This document shows, piece after piece, positions 9,446 through 17,305 of a stretch of DNA of 20,019 nt. Positions within the stretch are counted from its first letter, which is position 1. Every line of letters begins with the position of its first letter. Below the pieces are notes generated by a model. It was not told the DNA's origin, ran no database searches, and worked only from the letters and a program-made list of their open reading frames with translations. The position numbers were made by a program, and so were the translations under genes. The DNA is from an uncultured Clostridia bacterium (GTDB lineage: Bacteria; Bacillota; Clostridia; Christensenellales; UBA1242), in the NCBI GenBank assembly GCA_937925475.1, contig CALEWH010000029.1, positions 1-20,019 on the forward strand. Reading direction: 5' to 3'.

Positions 9446-10933
9446 ATGAAAAAAGGTTTTGACAGCAAAAAGTATCTCGAACTCCAAACCGAGAATATTT
9501 TAAAACGCATAGACAAGTTTGGAGGCAAACTTTACATCGAGTTTGGAGGCAAACTATTTGACGACCTACACGCATCACGCGTTTTGCCCGGATTCGAGCC
9601 CGACGCAAAGGTCAAGATGCTTAAAAAACTCAAAGACAAGTGCGAAATTATTTTCGTTATCAGCGCAAACGATATTGAGCGCAATAAAATCAGGGCCGAC
9701 TACTCCATAACATATGATATGGATGTATTAAGACAAATCGATTGTCTTAGAGAAGCAGGTTTGAAAGTGAGCGGAATCGTAATCACTTTGTTTAACGACC
9801 AACCAATGGCCAAAACTTTCGCCAACAAACTTATACGAAGAAACGAAAAAGTATACTTCCACAAATTTACAAAGGGATATCCGACCGATGTAAACACTAT
9901 TGTTAGTGACGAAGGCTATGGCGCAAATCCATATATCGAAACCACAAGCCCACTAGTAGTCATTACAGCACCCGGCCCAGGAAGCGGAAAAATGGCGACC
10001 TGTCTATCCCAACTTTATCACGAATACAAGCGTGGAGTAAAAGCAGGATATGCAAAGTTTGAGACCTTCCCAGTATGGAATTTACCGCTAAATCACCCAG
10101 TAAACATCGCCTATGAAGCCGCAACTGCCGACTTAAAAGATGTTAATATGATAGATAGTTTTCACCTAAACGCATACAACAAAACAGCAGTGAACTACAA
10201 TCGTGACCTTGAAGTTTTCCCAGTAGTGCGAAACATTTTGCAAAAGATAACCGGAAACGACAAGTTTTATCAATCGCCTACTGACATGGGCGTAAACATG
10301 GTCGGATTTGCCATCTACGACGACGAAGCAGTAAAAGAAGCGAGCAAAGCCGAGATTATCCGCAGATACTACAAAGCACTTTGCGAATACAAGAAAGGCA
10401 CAACAGGCATAGACACAGTAAGTCGAATCGAATACCTTATGAGCGAACTTAATCTAAGCCCATTAGATCGCAAAGTAGTCGGCATAGCAAAACAAAAGCA
10501 AAAAGAAACAGGTTCACCAGTAGTCGCGATCGAGCTAAACAACGGCAAAATAATAACTGGCCGAACTAAAGACTTGATGACTGCAAGCGCAGCGTGTGTC
10601 CTTAATGCAATAAAATATCTTGCAAAACTAGATGATGAAATCCAACTCATCCCAGCACATATGCTCGAACCAGTTTTGCAGTTCAAAAAAGAAAAATTAA
10701 AAATAAAAAATGGTCAGTTGTCACTAAAAGATGTACTAATGTTGTTGTCAGTGAGCACAACAGTCAATCCTACCGCAACCCTTGCCTTAAAACAACTTGA
10801 CAAACTACACTCCTGTGAAGCACATTCGTCATCTATTCTAAACAACTCCGATCAAAACACTTTGAGTTCGCTTGGAATAAATATAACAATGGAACCAAAG
10901 TTTTCGTCAAAGTCGTTGTACAATCAAGAATAA
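9446..10933 (+). CDS. DUF1846 (UPF0371) family protein
   Basis: 495-residue soluble protein with no signal peptide or membrane segment. I recognise the family from its N-terminus: MKKGFDSKKYLELQ, then YIEFGGKLFDDLHASRVLPGF (about 30-50). Residues 174-183 (TAPGPGSGKM) form a glycine-rich, P-loop-like turn, though it does not fit the strict Walker A pattern. Other conserved-looking parts are NDQPMAKTFA (117-126), YKRGVKAGYAKFETFPVWNLPLNHPVN (194-220, the longest conserved block) and NPTATLALKQLDKLHSCEAH (441-460). The biochemical role of the family is not established to my knowledge. Length matches the family (about 490-505). It is monocistronic, with its own promoter and terminator. It is divergent from the hydrogenase operon, which allows joint regulation but does not prove a functional link. 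Confidence 0.9.
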   Translation: MKKGFDSKKYLELQTENILKRIDKFGGKLYIEFGGKLFDDLHASRVLPGFEPDAKVKMLKKLKDKCEIIFVISANDIERNKIRADYSITYDMDVLRQIDCLREAGLKVSGIVITLFNDQPMAKTFANKLIRRNEKVYFHKFTKGYPTDVNTIVSDEGYGANPYIETTSPLVVITAPGPGSGKMATCLSQLYHEYKRGVKAGYAKFETFPVWNLPLNHPVNIAYEAATADLKDVNMIDSFHLNAYNKTAVNYNRDLEVFPVVRNILQKITGNDKFYQSPTDMGVNMVGFAIYDDEAVKEASKAEIIRRYYKALCEYKKGTTGIDTVSRIEYLMSELNLSPLDRKVVGIAKQKQKETGSPVVAIELNNGKIITGRTKDLMTASAACVLNAIKYLAKLDDEIQLIPAHMLEPVLQFKKEKLKIKNGQLSLKDVLMLLSVSTTVNPTATLALKQLDKLHSCEAHSSSILNNSDQNTLSSLGINITMEPKFSSKSLYNQE

Positions 10934-11004
10934 CAACCTTAGATATATATTCCAGACAAATCAATATCAAAAATTAAAAAACACAACTAATATACAAATA
11001 AAAC

Positions 11005-11031
11005 AAAAAACACCCTCGCGGGTGTTTTTTT
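11005..11031. terminator. Bidirectional terminator between DUF1846 and the 54-residue protein gene
   Basis: CACCC (11011-11015), loop TCGC, GGGTG (11020-11024), flanked by six A on the left and seven T on the right. It works in both directions. The stop codon of the minus-strand gene lies in the T run. Confidence 0.85.
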
Positions 11032-11194
11032 ACCAGTCGATTATTTTGTGAGTGTTTGACTTTATATCATCATAGTACTCAAAATACTTTTCTTTGTCGC
11101 GTTTTGTTTTGGCAAGTTCTTGTTGTTTTTTGATTTGTGAATAAGTGAGTTTTTTCTTAGTCGATTTAGGCTTTTGATCTTTTGTATCTGTCAT
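11030..11194 (-). CDS. Small charged protein of unknown function (54 residues)
   Basis: A short reading frame starting MTDTKDQKPKSTKKK and ending KIIDW. It is very rich in Lys, Gln, Asp and Glu, with a likely helical, possibly coiled-coil middle (YSQIKKQQELAKTKRDKEKY). It has no membrane segment. It is supported as a gene by position: its ATG comes one base after the stop of the membrane protein gene (TAATATG), which suggests translational coupling because no separate ribosome site is visible. Its stop sits at the operon terminator. I do not recognise a family. Confidence 0.65.
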   Translation of the reverse strand: MTDTKDQKPKSTKKKLTYSQIKKQQELAKTKRDKEKYFEYYDDIKSNTHKIIDW

Positions 11195-11195
11195 A

Positions 11196-11480
11196 TTAGA
11201 AAAGTGCAGGAAAACTAAATCCTACAACAGCCACTGCCAACAAACAATATATCACAAACAAAACCAACGAGCGTTTGCAAGCAAACGAAAATCCCACGAT
11301 AATCAAAGTAAACAAAACCGCATATTCTTTGATAGTGGAGAGAGTTTTGTAGATGTCGGCAGGCAAAAACTTAACCACACCATCATTCAAAAACAAAATT
11401 CCGATAATAATAACTGACAAAAAAGCCATAATTTGACCTATAAGCAAAAACAATTTGCTAAAATTTCGCATTATCAACAT
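11196..11480 (-). CDS. Small membrane protein with three helices, unknown function
   Basis: 94 residues with three hydrophobic segments at about 9-31, 54-68 and 72-93, so probably an integral membrane protein. The start at 11480 is fixed by a strong GGAGGT ribosome site five bases upstream; a second ATG nine bases later is too far from it. A dedicated promoter lies upstream, and a charged 54-residue protein is encoded directly downstream in the same transcript. No motif or family is recognised. The pairing of a small membrane protein with a small soluble charged protein suggests the two act together, which is inference. Confidence 0.75.
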   Translation of the reverse strand: MLIMRNFSKLFLLIGQIMAFLSVIIIGILFLNDGVVKFLPADIYKTLSTIKEYAVLFTLIIVGFSFACKRSLVLFVIYCLLAVAVVGFSFPALF

Positions 11481-11501
11481 ACTCCACCTCCATATATATT
11501 T

Positions 11502-11530
11502 AGTATATCACAAGAAAATGTAGATTTCAA
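11502..11530 (-). promoter_or_regulatory. Promoter of the two small-protein genes
   Basis: TTGAAA (11525-11530), a 17-bp spacer and TATACT (11502-11507) with TGA before the -10 box. The -35 box begins at the first base after the stop codon of the LtaS-like gene. No terminator separates them, so read-through from that gene may also contribute. Confidence 0.75.
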
Positions 11531-13624
11531 TTATTTGCTTAGTTTTTGATAGTATTTGTCAAGAATAACAGGATAGTCATAAATGTTGGTAATATATTTC
11601 AAACGAGTAAAAGTCGCCAAAACTCCCTTCTTAAACTCTTTCTCTTCATCATCAGTCGCATCACTTGCTCTATATTTTATAGTGCTATATGTCAACAAAA
11701 ACTTGTTTGTAAAATATGGTGCACCACTAATATTGGATTGAAAAACATTTATAGTGTTTGTAAAAATATGGTCACCTTGATACAAAAGTGGATTGTAGTT
11801 TTGTCCTAAGATGTCAAGCATAGTAGGAAGCAAATTGTAAGTAGAAACAAATTTCTCGACATTTGTAGATCCAGTACTATTTTTATATGCACTTGCAAGT
11901 TTTGTGTCAACAATCACACAAGGAATATGATACAAATTTGGATTGTAGACATTGTTTGAAAACTCAATATTTCGCATTGTATTTGCTAGTCCATTATAAT
12001 AACAATTATGGTCGGCAAAAAGTAGCAATGTAGTAGTATCAAATAGTGTTAGTCTTCTTCCATTTTCATATTTATCTGTATATGTGTTTTTCAAATTTGT
12101 AATCAAAATGTTTAGCATTTTGTCGACATCCATTGCTGCCGACTTATACCACAAAAAGTGTTCAAACATATCAGGATTTTCGACAGGCACAGTATATCCA
12201 ACAGTTTTTAAAAACTCACACATATTGTCAAAATGTCCACCTTTTGTGTTAATATCATATGTCAATGTGTCATAATAACTTTGCAATTGTGGTTTTTTAT
12301 CGTGATTGCCATGCATTGTAATTAGTGAAAAATGTGTGTAAAAACTATCACCACTAAATACACCACCTTCACTATTTGTCATTTGTGAAAAATATGCGCT
12401 CATAACATCGCTATCCAAAGTCCAATTTTTCCAACGATAAAATTCGTTGTTTCCGTCTTCATTATAGTCGACCCATTTTGATAGTTTGTCCATACTTTCA
12501 AGTCCGATTATATTATCAAAGCCAGCCTTTAAGTGAGTGATGTTTCGATTGTAATACCAACTTACATAATCGTGATAATATGATGTTGTATATCCATTTG
12601 ATTTCAGTATTGCAGGAAGTGTAAACTTGACATTGTCATTTGATAGCACTTGCAAAACATTGTCATTTGCGACATTAATCGGATTGGATTTGTCGTAGTT
12701 TCCAAATAGTGTCAGACCTTCGCTTATATTTGTACGATTGTTTGCATAGAAGTTTTTGAGTTTGACCGAATATTGACTTTCATAAAATAAGTCATAAAGT
12801 GTAGGTGTAAAATATGGATCGATAGCATAATATTCCATTGTTTCAAGTAGTATGCTGATCACATTGTTTCCGCTTGATATGCCAAAGTAGTCAGATTTGT
12901 CTTGACTGCCACCTAGCAAATAGTCGACCGAATCATTGATTATCTCGTCGCTTGGTTTTTTATTGTTAAGCAGATTGAGTATGTTTTTTGTATAAAATCC
13001 AAATGTTCCAAATTTTTGATATGCGTCCACTTTACTTACAAGTGTGCGATACAAGTATTTGTCACTCTCAAAAACATAATATTCATTTGTTTCTTTTGTG
13101 TCACTGATGAACGCCTTTTGTCCAACATAACCACAAGTGCCAAGCGTCGATAATATAAAGAAAGTCAGAAGCACTGTGGCAAATTTGTTTTTACTATATA
13201 TGTTTTCTCTGAAATTTTTACTTTGTGCAATTTTTATATACACATAAATCACAACTGCAAGCAATGACAAAAGCACCGCCGAGCGTGTAAAGTCTATAAA
13301 TGATTTTTCAAACGCCTGCAAACCTTCGGCAGATAAAAACAACATATCAAATGAAAAGAGTTCGCTTGCGGCCTTTTTGACGATTATGTTTGTAAGGCTA
13401 AGTATAAACTGAAACATAAATGCTATCCAAAAAAGCACACTCTCCACAACAAAGTTTTGGCTAAGATAGAGAAAACTCACAACAACAACTATCGCACTTA
13501 GGTCAAACCAAAAATATCTCGGGAAAATACCCATTCCTAAAAGCGCGAAAAAACACACTTCTAGAACAATCGAAGAAGTTATGTACAAAAGGATTAATTT
13601 GTTGTTTTTGTTTAATTTATCCAC
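11531..13624 (-). CDS. LtaS-like membrane sulfatase-fold phosphoglycerol transferase
   Basis: 697 residues. Five N-terminal transmembrane helices (about 8-33, 39-59, 61-83, 114-132, 148-170) are followed by a large extracellular sulfatase-type domain, the architecture of lipoteichoic acid synthase. Metal and catalytic positions can be matched: NVISILLETMEYY (E261), RTNISEG with T298 as likely nucleophile, YYHDY and WYYNRN (350-361), TMHGNH (436-441) and LLLFADHN (D538, H539). STYNLLPTMLDILG (594-607) is the usual late segment. The enzyme would transfer glycerol phosphate from phosphatidylglycerol onto a surface polymer; the true acceptor is unknown. Motifs are diverged from classical LtaS (which has GKTSD at the nucleophile), so I give no symbol. 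The start is a GTG with a poor ribosome site; no better start exists near by. The gene has its own promoter. Confidence 0.85.
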   Translation of the reverse strand: MDKLNKNNKLILLYITSSIVLEVCFFALLGMGIFPRYFWFDLSAIVVVVSFLYLSQNFVVESVLFWIAFMFQFILSLTNIIVKKAASELFSFDMLFLSAEGLQAFEKSFIDFTRSAVLLSLLAVVIYVYIKIAQSKNFRENIYSKNKFATVLLTFFILSTLGTCGYVGQKAFISDTKETNEYYVFESDKYLYRTLVSKVDAYQKFGTFGFYTKNILNLLNNKKPSDEIINDSVDYLLGGSQDKSDYFGISSGNNVISILLETMEYYAIDPYFTPTLYDLFYESQYSVKLKNFYANNRTNISEGLTLFGNYDKSNPINVANDNVLQVLSNDNVKFTLPAILKSNGYTTSYYHDYVSWYYNRNITHLKAGFDNIIGLESMDKLSKWVDYNEDGNNEFYRWKNWTLDSDVMSAYFSQMTNSEGGVFSGDSFYTHFSLITMHGNHDKKPQLQSYYDTLTYDINTKGGHFDNMCEFLKTVGYTVPVENPDMFEHFLWYKSAAMDVDKMLNILITNLKNTYTDKYENGRRLTLFDTTTLLLFADHNCYYNGLANTMRNIEFSNNVYNPNLYHIPCVIVDTKLASAYKNSTGSTNVEKFVSTYNLLPTMLDILGQNYNPLLYQGDHIFTNTINVFQSNISGAPYFTNKFLLTYSTIKYRASDATDDEEKEFKKGVLATFTRLKYITNIYDYPVILDKYYQKLSK

Positions 13625-13666
13625 AATAATAGGCTCAGTTGTAATATATTTTTAGTTTTTTAAATT

Positions 13667-13679
13667 ACTCCCGTGGAGT
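13667..13679. other. Small hairpin in the leader of the LtaS-like gene
   Basis: ACTCC-CGT-GGAGT, a 5-bp perfect stem with a 3-nt loop. On the minus strand it lies near the 5' end of the predicted LtaS-like transcript, about 45 nt before the GTG. It may stabilise the mRNA. It is followed by T-rich sequence only on the plus strand, where no gene precedes it. Confidence 0.35.
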
Positions 13680-13688
13680 TTTTAATCT

Positions 13689-13717
13689 AGCATACCTTCC
13701 CCGACCTTCTTTGTCAA
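13689..13717 (-). promoter_or_regulatory. Promoter of the LtaS-like gene
   Basis: TTGACA (13712-13717), a 17-bp spacer and TATGCT (13689-13694). The transcript would have a leader of about 60 nt. Confidence 0.75.
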
Positions 13718-13719
13718 CC

Positions 13720-13759
13720 AAATTACAAACATAACACATTTTATCGGTGTTTGTAATTT
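13720..13759. repeat. 12-bp perfect inverted repeat between divergent promoters
   Basis: AAATTACAAACA (13720-13731) is repeated in inverted form at 13748-13759, with a 16-bp spacer. It begins two bases upstream of the -35 box of the LtaS-like promoter and ends about 46 bp before the LeuRS -35 box. The position suits an operator bound by a dimeric regulator; no such regulator gene is seen in the window. As DNA it is not a terminator, because no T run follows on either strand. Confidence 0.5.
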
Positions 13760-13805
13760 ACTCTCATATTTTAGCAAAACAAAACCGCAAAACTCCTTGT
13801 AATTA

Positions 13806-13834
13806 TTGCAAAATAATGTCGATTATGTTACAAT
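13806..13834 (+). promoter_or_regulatory. Promoter of leuS
   Basis: TTGCAA (13806-13811), a 17-bp spacer and TACAAT (13829-13834) with TGT directly before the -10 box. It gives a leader of under 20 nt, which leaves no room for a T-box. Confidence 0.75.
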
Positions 13835-13845
13835 TTGCTAGATTT

Positions 13846-13850
13846 AGGAG
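13846..13850 (+). promoter_or_regulatory. Ribosome binding site that fixes the leuS start
   Basis: AGGAG seven bases before the ATG at 13858. The open frame extends upstream to 13747, but that part lies before the promoter. Confidence 0.8.
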
Positions 13851-13857
13851 ATATATC

Positions 13858-16287
13858 ATGGACTACAACAAGGACTTTAACAAAATCGAACAAAAGTGGC
13901 AAAAGCGCTGGGAAAACGACCCACACTTTAAAGCTGTTGATTTTGATACTACACGACCAAAATTTTATGTTTTGTATGAGTTTTTCAATATAAGCGGAAA
14001 CTTGCACATGGGACACCTTAAAGGAACTGTTCCTGCTGACGCACTTGCTAGATACAAAAGACTAAAAGGATACAATGTTTTGTTTCCGATAGGTGGCGAC
14101 AGTTTTGGATTGCCCGCCGAAAACGCTGCAATCAAGAAAGGCATTGACCCACACAAGTTTGTCGAAGATGGCATGAAAAACGCCATTGCACAATCAAAAC
14201 GCATCGGACTATCATTTGACTATTCGAGAGCATTTTGCACTAGTGACGCCGAGTATTATAAGTGGACACAATGGATTTTCCTTCAACTACTAAAAAACGG
14301 CAAAGCATACAAGAAAAAAGGCACTGTAAACTTTTGCAATCACTGCCAAACTGTCCTTTCAAACGAAGACAGCCAAGGCGGAAAATGCGACCGTTGTGGC
14401 AATGATGTCGTACAAGTAAACCGCGATGTGTGGTTTTTGAAGATGAAAGAGTATTCGGAAAAACTTCTTGAAAATGTCGACCGCATCAATATGGTTGAGA
14501 GCCTAAAAGAAGCCCAACGAAACTGGATAGGAAAAAGCGAAGGTGTAGAGTTAAAACTAGACCTTGTCGACAGCAAAGGACAAAAGATAAGCGACCTTAA
14601 AATATTTACTACATGCATCGAAACAGCCTATGGCATCACATTTGTAGTCTTAGCACCTGAAAACGAACTTCTTGACACAATCAAAGATAAGATTTCAAAT
14701 TTTAGCAAAATTGAAGAATATCGTGAAAAAACTGCATTAAAAAGCGAGTTTGACCGCATAAGCAACGCGAAAAATAAATCGGGCGAACTTGTCGAAGGCA
14801 TATATGCAATCAATCCACTTACAAACACAAAAGTTCCTGTATATGTGGCTGACTTTGTCCTAAATGGATATGGCACAGGTGCTGTTATGGCAGTCCCAAC
14901 TCACGACCAAAGAGATTATGAGTTTGCAAAAGAACACAATATCCCTATGATACAAGTCATCAGTGGCGATGTTTCCACACACGCATATGAGAAGCAAGAT
15001 TATCTAAACAGCGACAGCGTTATGCTAAACTCCGCCGAGTTTGACGGACTAAAAGTAAAAGACGCAAAACAAAAAATCACTGAGAAAGTAGTCAAGTGTG
15101 GTTTTGGCAAAAAGGTCACAAACTACAAAATGCAAGACTGGTCATTCAATCGCCAAAGATATTGGGGCGAACCTTTCCCTGTTGTGTTTTGCGACAAGTG
15201 TGGTATAGTTCCGCTTGACGAAAAAAACTTGCCACTTGTTTTGCCAAAAACAAACGACTACTTGCCAAATGCAAAAGGCGACAGTCCACTTTCAAAGATT
15301 GAGAGTTTTGTAAACTGCACTTGTCCAAAATGTGGTGGCGTAGCCCGTCGCGAAACCGACACCATGCCAAATTGGGCAGGATCAAGTTGGTACTGGCTAA
15401 GATACTGCGACCCACACAACGACAAAGCGCTTGCCGACATTGAAAAACTAAAATACTGGGGCTCGGTCGATGTTTACACTGGCGGAACAGAACACATCAC
15501 AAGACATGTGCTTTATGCGTTCTTCTGGCAAAACTTCTTGTACGAGATAGGTGCAGTGCCATCTCGTGATCCGTTTATAAGAAAGATGGGAAGCGGTCTT
15601 ATCCTTGATAGCGAAGGCAAAAAGATGAGCAAATCATCAATCAATGGCGTATCTCCACTAGAAGTAATCGACAAGTATGGCGCAGACGCAAGCCGTATGC
15701 ACTTGCATTTCCTAGGCGCATATGAAGATAGTTGTAAGTGGACATTTGACGGCATTGAAGGCATAACAAACTTCCTTGACAAAGTATGGAAACTTCAAGA
15801 TATGATAAAAGGCGAAGAAGTGTCCGCTGAGCACGAGTACGAACTTAACTCGCTAATCAAAAAAGTAAGCGACGACTATGAAAATCTAAAACTAAACACC
15901 GCAATTTCGGCTTGTATGATTTTTATTAAGAAAATTAGGGAAGACGGATACATCACAAAAGAAGAATTGAGACAATTTTTGCTTTGCCTAAATCCACTTG
16001 CTCCACACATAACAAGTGAAATATTTGAAAGAGTATTTGGCAGAGATTTGCTTGACGAGAAATTTCCAGAATGTGACGAATCCAAACTTGTGAAAAATGA
16101 AATCGAATATGCACTTCAAGTCAACAACAAAATCATCACAAGAGAGAACATTTCCACATCTCTTGACGAAAAATCAATCGAAAAACAAGCGCTTGAAAAT
16201 CAAGAAATCGTGAAGGCACTTGAAAATAAAAAGGTAATAAAAGTTGTTGTTGTAATAGGCAGACTTGTAAACATCATTGCAAAATAA
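13858..16287 (+). CDS. leuS: Leucyl-tRNA synthetase, divergent type
   Basis: Charges tRNA-Leu with leucine in the cytoplasm. The 809-residue product shows the class I signatures: HMGH (50-53) as the HIGH motif, GGDSFGLPAENAAIKKG (79-95) typical of LeuRS, and KMSKS (589-593). Two Cys pairs form a zinc ribbon in the insertion near 160-180 (C160, C163, C177, C180), and a second set (C445, C448, C489, C492) flanks the NRQRYWGEPFP segment. The CP1 editing domain is present: TTCIET at 251-256 where most LeuRS have TTRPDT, and GTGAVMAVPTHDQRD at 339-353. The N-terminus reads FFNISGNLHMGH instead of the common PYPSGxGLHxGH, and TGGTEHITRH (541-550) also departs from the usual form. LeuRS is favoured over Met, Ile or Val enzymes by the FGLPAENAA and HDQRD segments. 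No T-box or other leader is visible. Confidence 0.9.
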   Translation: MDYNKDFNKIEQKWQKRWENDPHFKAVDFDTTRPKFYVLYEFFNISGNLHMGHLKGTVPADALARYKRLKGYNVLFPIGGDSFGLPAENAAIKKGIDPHKFVEDGMKNAIAQSKRIGLSFDYSRAFCTSDAEYYKWTQWIFLQLLKNGKAYKKKGTVNFCNHCQTVLSNEDSQGGKCDRCGNDVVQVNRDVWFLKMKEYSEKLLENVDRINMVESLKEAQRNWIGKSEGVELKLDLVDSKGQKISDLKIFTTCIETAYGITFVVLAPENELLDTIKDKISNFSKIEEYREKTALKSEFDRISNAKNKSGELVEGIYAINPLTNTKVPVYVADFVLNGYGTGAVMAVPTHDQRDYEFAKEHNIPMIQVISGDVSTHAYEKQDYLNSDSVMLNSAEFDGLKVKDAKQKITEKVVKCGFGKKVTNYKMQDWSFNRQRYWGEPFPVVFCDKCGIVPLDEKNLPLVLPKTNDYLPNAKGDSPLSKIESFVNCTCPKCGGVARRETDTMPNWAGSSWYWLRYCDPHNDKALADIEKLKYWGSVDVYTGGTEHITRHVLYAFFWQNFLYEIGAVPSRDPFIRKMGSGLILDSEGKKMSKSSINGVSPLEVIDKYGADASRMHLHFLGAYEDSCKWTFDGIEGITNFLDKVWKLQDMIKGEEVSAEHEYELNSLIKKVSDDYENLKLNTAISACMIFIKKIREDGYITKEELRQFLLCLNPLAPHITSEIFERVFGRDLLDEKFPECDESKLVKNEIEYALQVNNKIITRENISTSLDEKSIEKQALENQEIVKALENKKVIKVVVVIGRLVNIIAK

Positions 16288-16389
16288 CACAAGATTAAAA
16301 ATACTTATAATCGATTATTTGAAAAGTAAAATAAATGTCCAAAAAATAAAGACAGCAACATTAAAATTGTAGATAAAAAAGAAAAAAAT

Positions 16390-16421
16390 AAAAATCTCAC
16401 AATCGTGGGATTTTTATTTTT
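16390..16421. terminator. Bidirectional terminator between leuS and the 260-residue membrane protein gene
   Basis: An 11-bp stem with one G-U pair (AAAAATCTCAC with GTGGGATTTTT), loop AATC, with T runs on the right of the plus strand and beyond the stem on the minus strand. The stop codon of the minus gene lies inside it. The 100 bp between the leuS stop and this stem (16288-16389) is A-rich and shows nothing else. Confidence 0.8.
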
Positions 16422-17196
16422 GTATAAAATTTATTTGGTTATTTGAGAAAGTATAGGTTGTGTTTGTCTTATCACAAAACTCTCCCACCGCCGACAAAAC
16501 TGCATTGTATAAGACATTGTCCACATCAAGATTTGTGTTTGAACCTGTCACAAAAGTCTTTGCACGAGAGTTTTTCTTTGAGTCCAGCGCATTGAAAACA
16601 ACACTTGACTTTGTCTCTTCACCAACACTTGTATATGTCGATATAAAAACCTTGTTTGGAATGTTGTATTTTAATGTAGTGTAAAGTTTTGTTTGCTCTT
16701 CGCTCATTGCAGTCAACGCCTTAAAATTGGAGTCCGCAACGCAGTTTATATACACCGCATCACTCACTGCTATTTCGATTTTGTAAAAGTTGAGTAGATA
16801 TGGATTGTCGGTTATGCCAAGTATTTCATTTACAAAATATGCCAGTTCGTTGGGACTCAATGAAAAATTATCCGAGTGCGTAAGTGACATAAACATATTT
16901 CGATTTATGCTATTGTTTTTAAAAATATTTACATCAGCAATTTGAAGTTTGCTTTGCAAGTTTGACTTGTCGGTTTCGGCGACAATCCCCGTTGTCACCA
17001 TATCAATATCACAATATTCGCTTAGGTCTTTTAGCGCTTCGACTTGCCCTAAGGTGTTGTTTTTGATCTCTTTTATCTCCCTTGGCAAAACTATTATGAG
17101 CATCACGATGATCGCAATGGAAAGAAGTATCGCACTTATGCGTGTTATAATTTGGTTTTGTGTTAGTTTTTTCTTATTCTTTTTCTTGCCAAACAT
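16414..17196 (-). CDS. Single-pass membrane-anchored protein, unknown function
   Basis: 260 residues. A very basic N-terminus (MFGKKKNKKK) is followed by one hydrophobic segment at about 20-37 and then a mainly polar domain, so it should be anchored with the bulk of the protein outside. There is no lipobox and no Cys pattern. No family is recognised. The polar domain has a Ser/Asn/Thr-rich composition usual for exported domains in this genome. The start at 17196 is supported by an AAGGAG ribosome site. It has a perfect consensus promoter, so expression is probably high and constitutive, and it ends at the shared terminator. Confidence 0.8.
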   Translation of the reverse strand: MFGKKKNKKKLTQNQIITRISAILLSIAIIVMLIIVLPREIKEIKNNTLGQVEALKDLSEYCDIDMVTTGIVAETDKSNLQSKLQIADVNIFKNNSINRNMFMSLTHSDNFSLSPNELAYFVNEILGITDNPYLLNFYKIEIAVSDAVYINCVADSNFKALTAMSEEQTKLYTTLKYNIPNKVFISTYTSVGEETKSSVVFNALDSKKNSRAKTFVTGSNTNLDVDNVLYNAVLSAVGEFCDKTNTTYTFSNNQINFIQK

Positions 17197-17213
17197 CGCT
17201 CTCTCCTTGTTTA

Positions 17214-17242
17214 ATTATATTGTAGCACACTTATTTTGTCAA
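17214..17242 (-). promoter_or_regulatory. Perfect consensus promoter of the membrane-anchored protein gene
   Basis: TTGACA (17237-17242), a 17-bp spacer and TATAAT (17214-17219): an exact match to the housekeeping sigma factor consensus at optimal spacing. It sits back to back with the tRNA promoter, the two -35 boxes being 29 bp apart. Confidence 0.85.
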
Positions 17243-17271
17243 ACTTACTAAAATAATAATTGGATTTATAA

Positions 17272-17300
17272 TTGACAAACCACAATAATTGTTGTAGTAT
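17272..17300 (+). promoter_or_regulatory. Promoter of the leader RNA and tRNA-Arg
   Basis: TTGACA (17272-17277), a 17-bp spacer and TAGTAT (17295-17300). Predicted transcript start is near 17306, about 154 nt before the mature 5' end of tRNA-Arg. That is far longer than a usual tRNA leader. Confidence 0.75.
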
Positions 17301-17305
17301 ATATA

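Noticed and set aside
9517..9555. 15-bp direct repeat GTTTGGAGGCAAACT (9517-9531, 9541-9555) in the DUF1846 gene
   Set aside because: It encodes two FGGKL segments in a conserved part of the protein; similar protein sequence in the family explains it better than a recent duplication.
13640..13857. T-box riboswitch upstream of leuS
   Set aside because: No specifier hairpin or AGGGTGGNACCGCG-type antiterminator is present, and the promoter at 13806-13834 leaves a leader of under 20 nt.
13747..13857. N-terminal extension of leuS to 13747
   Set aside because: The extension lies upstream of the likely promoter, has no ribosome site and does not resemble LeuRS; AGGAG before 13858 fixes the start.
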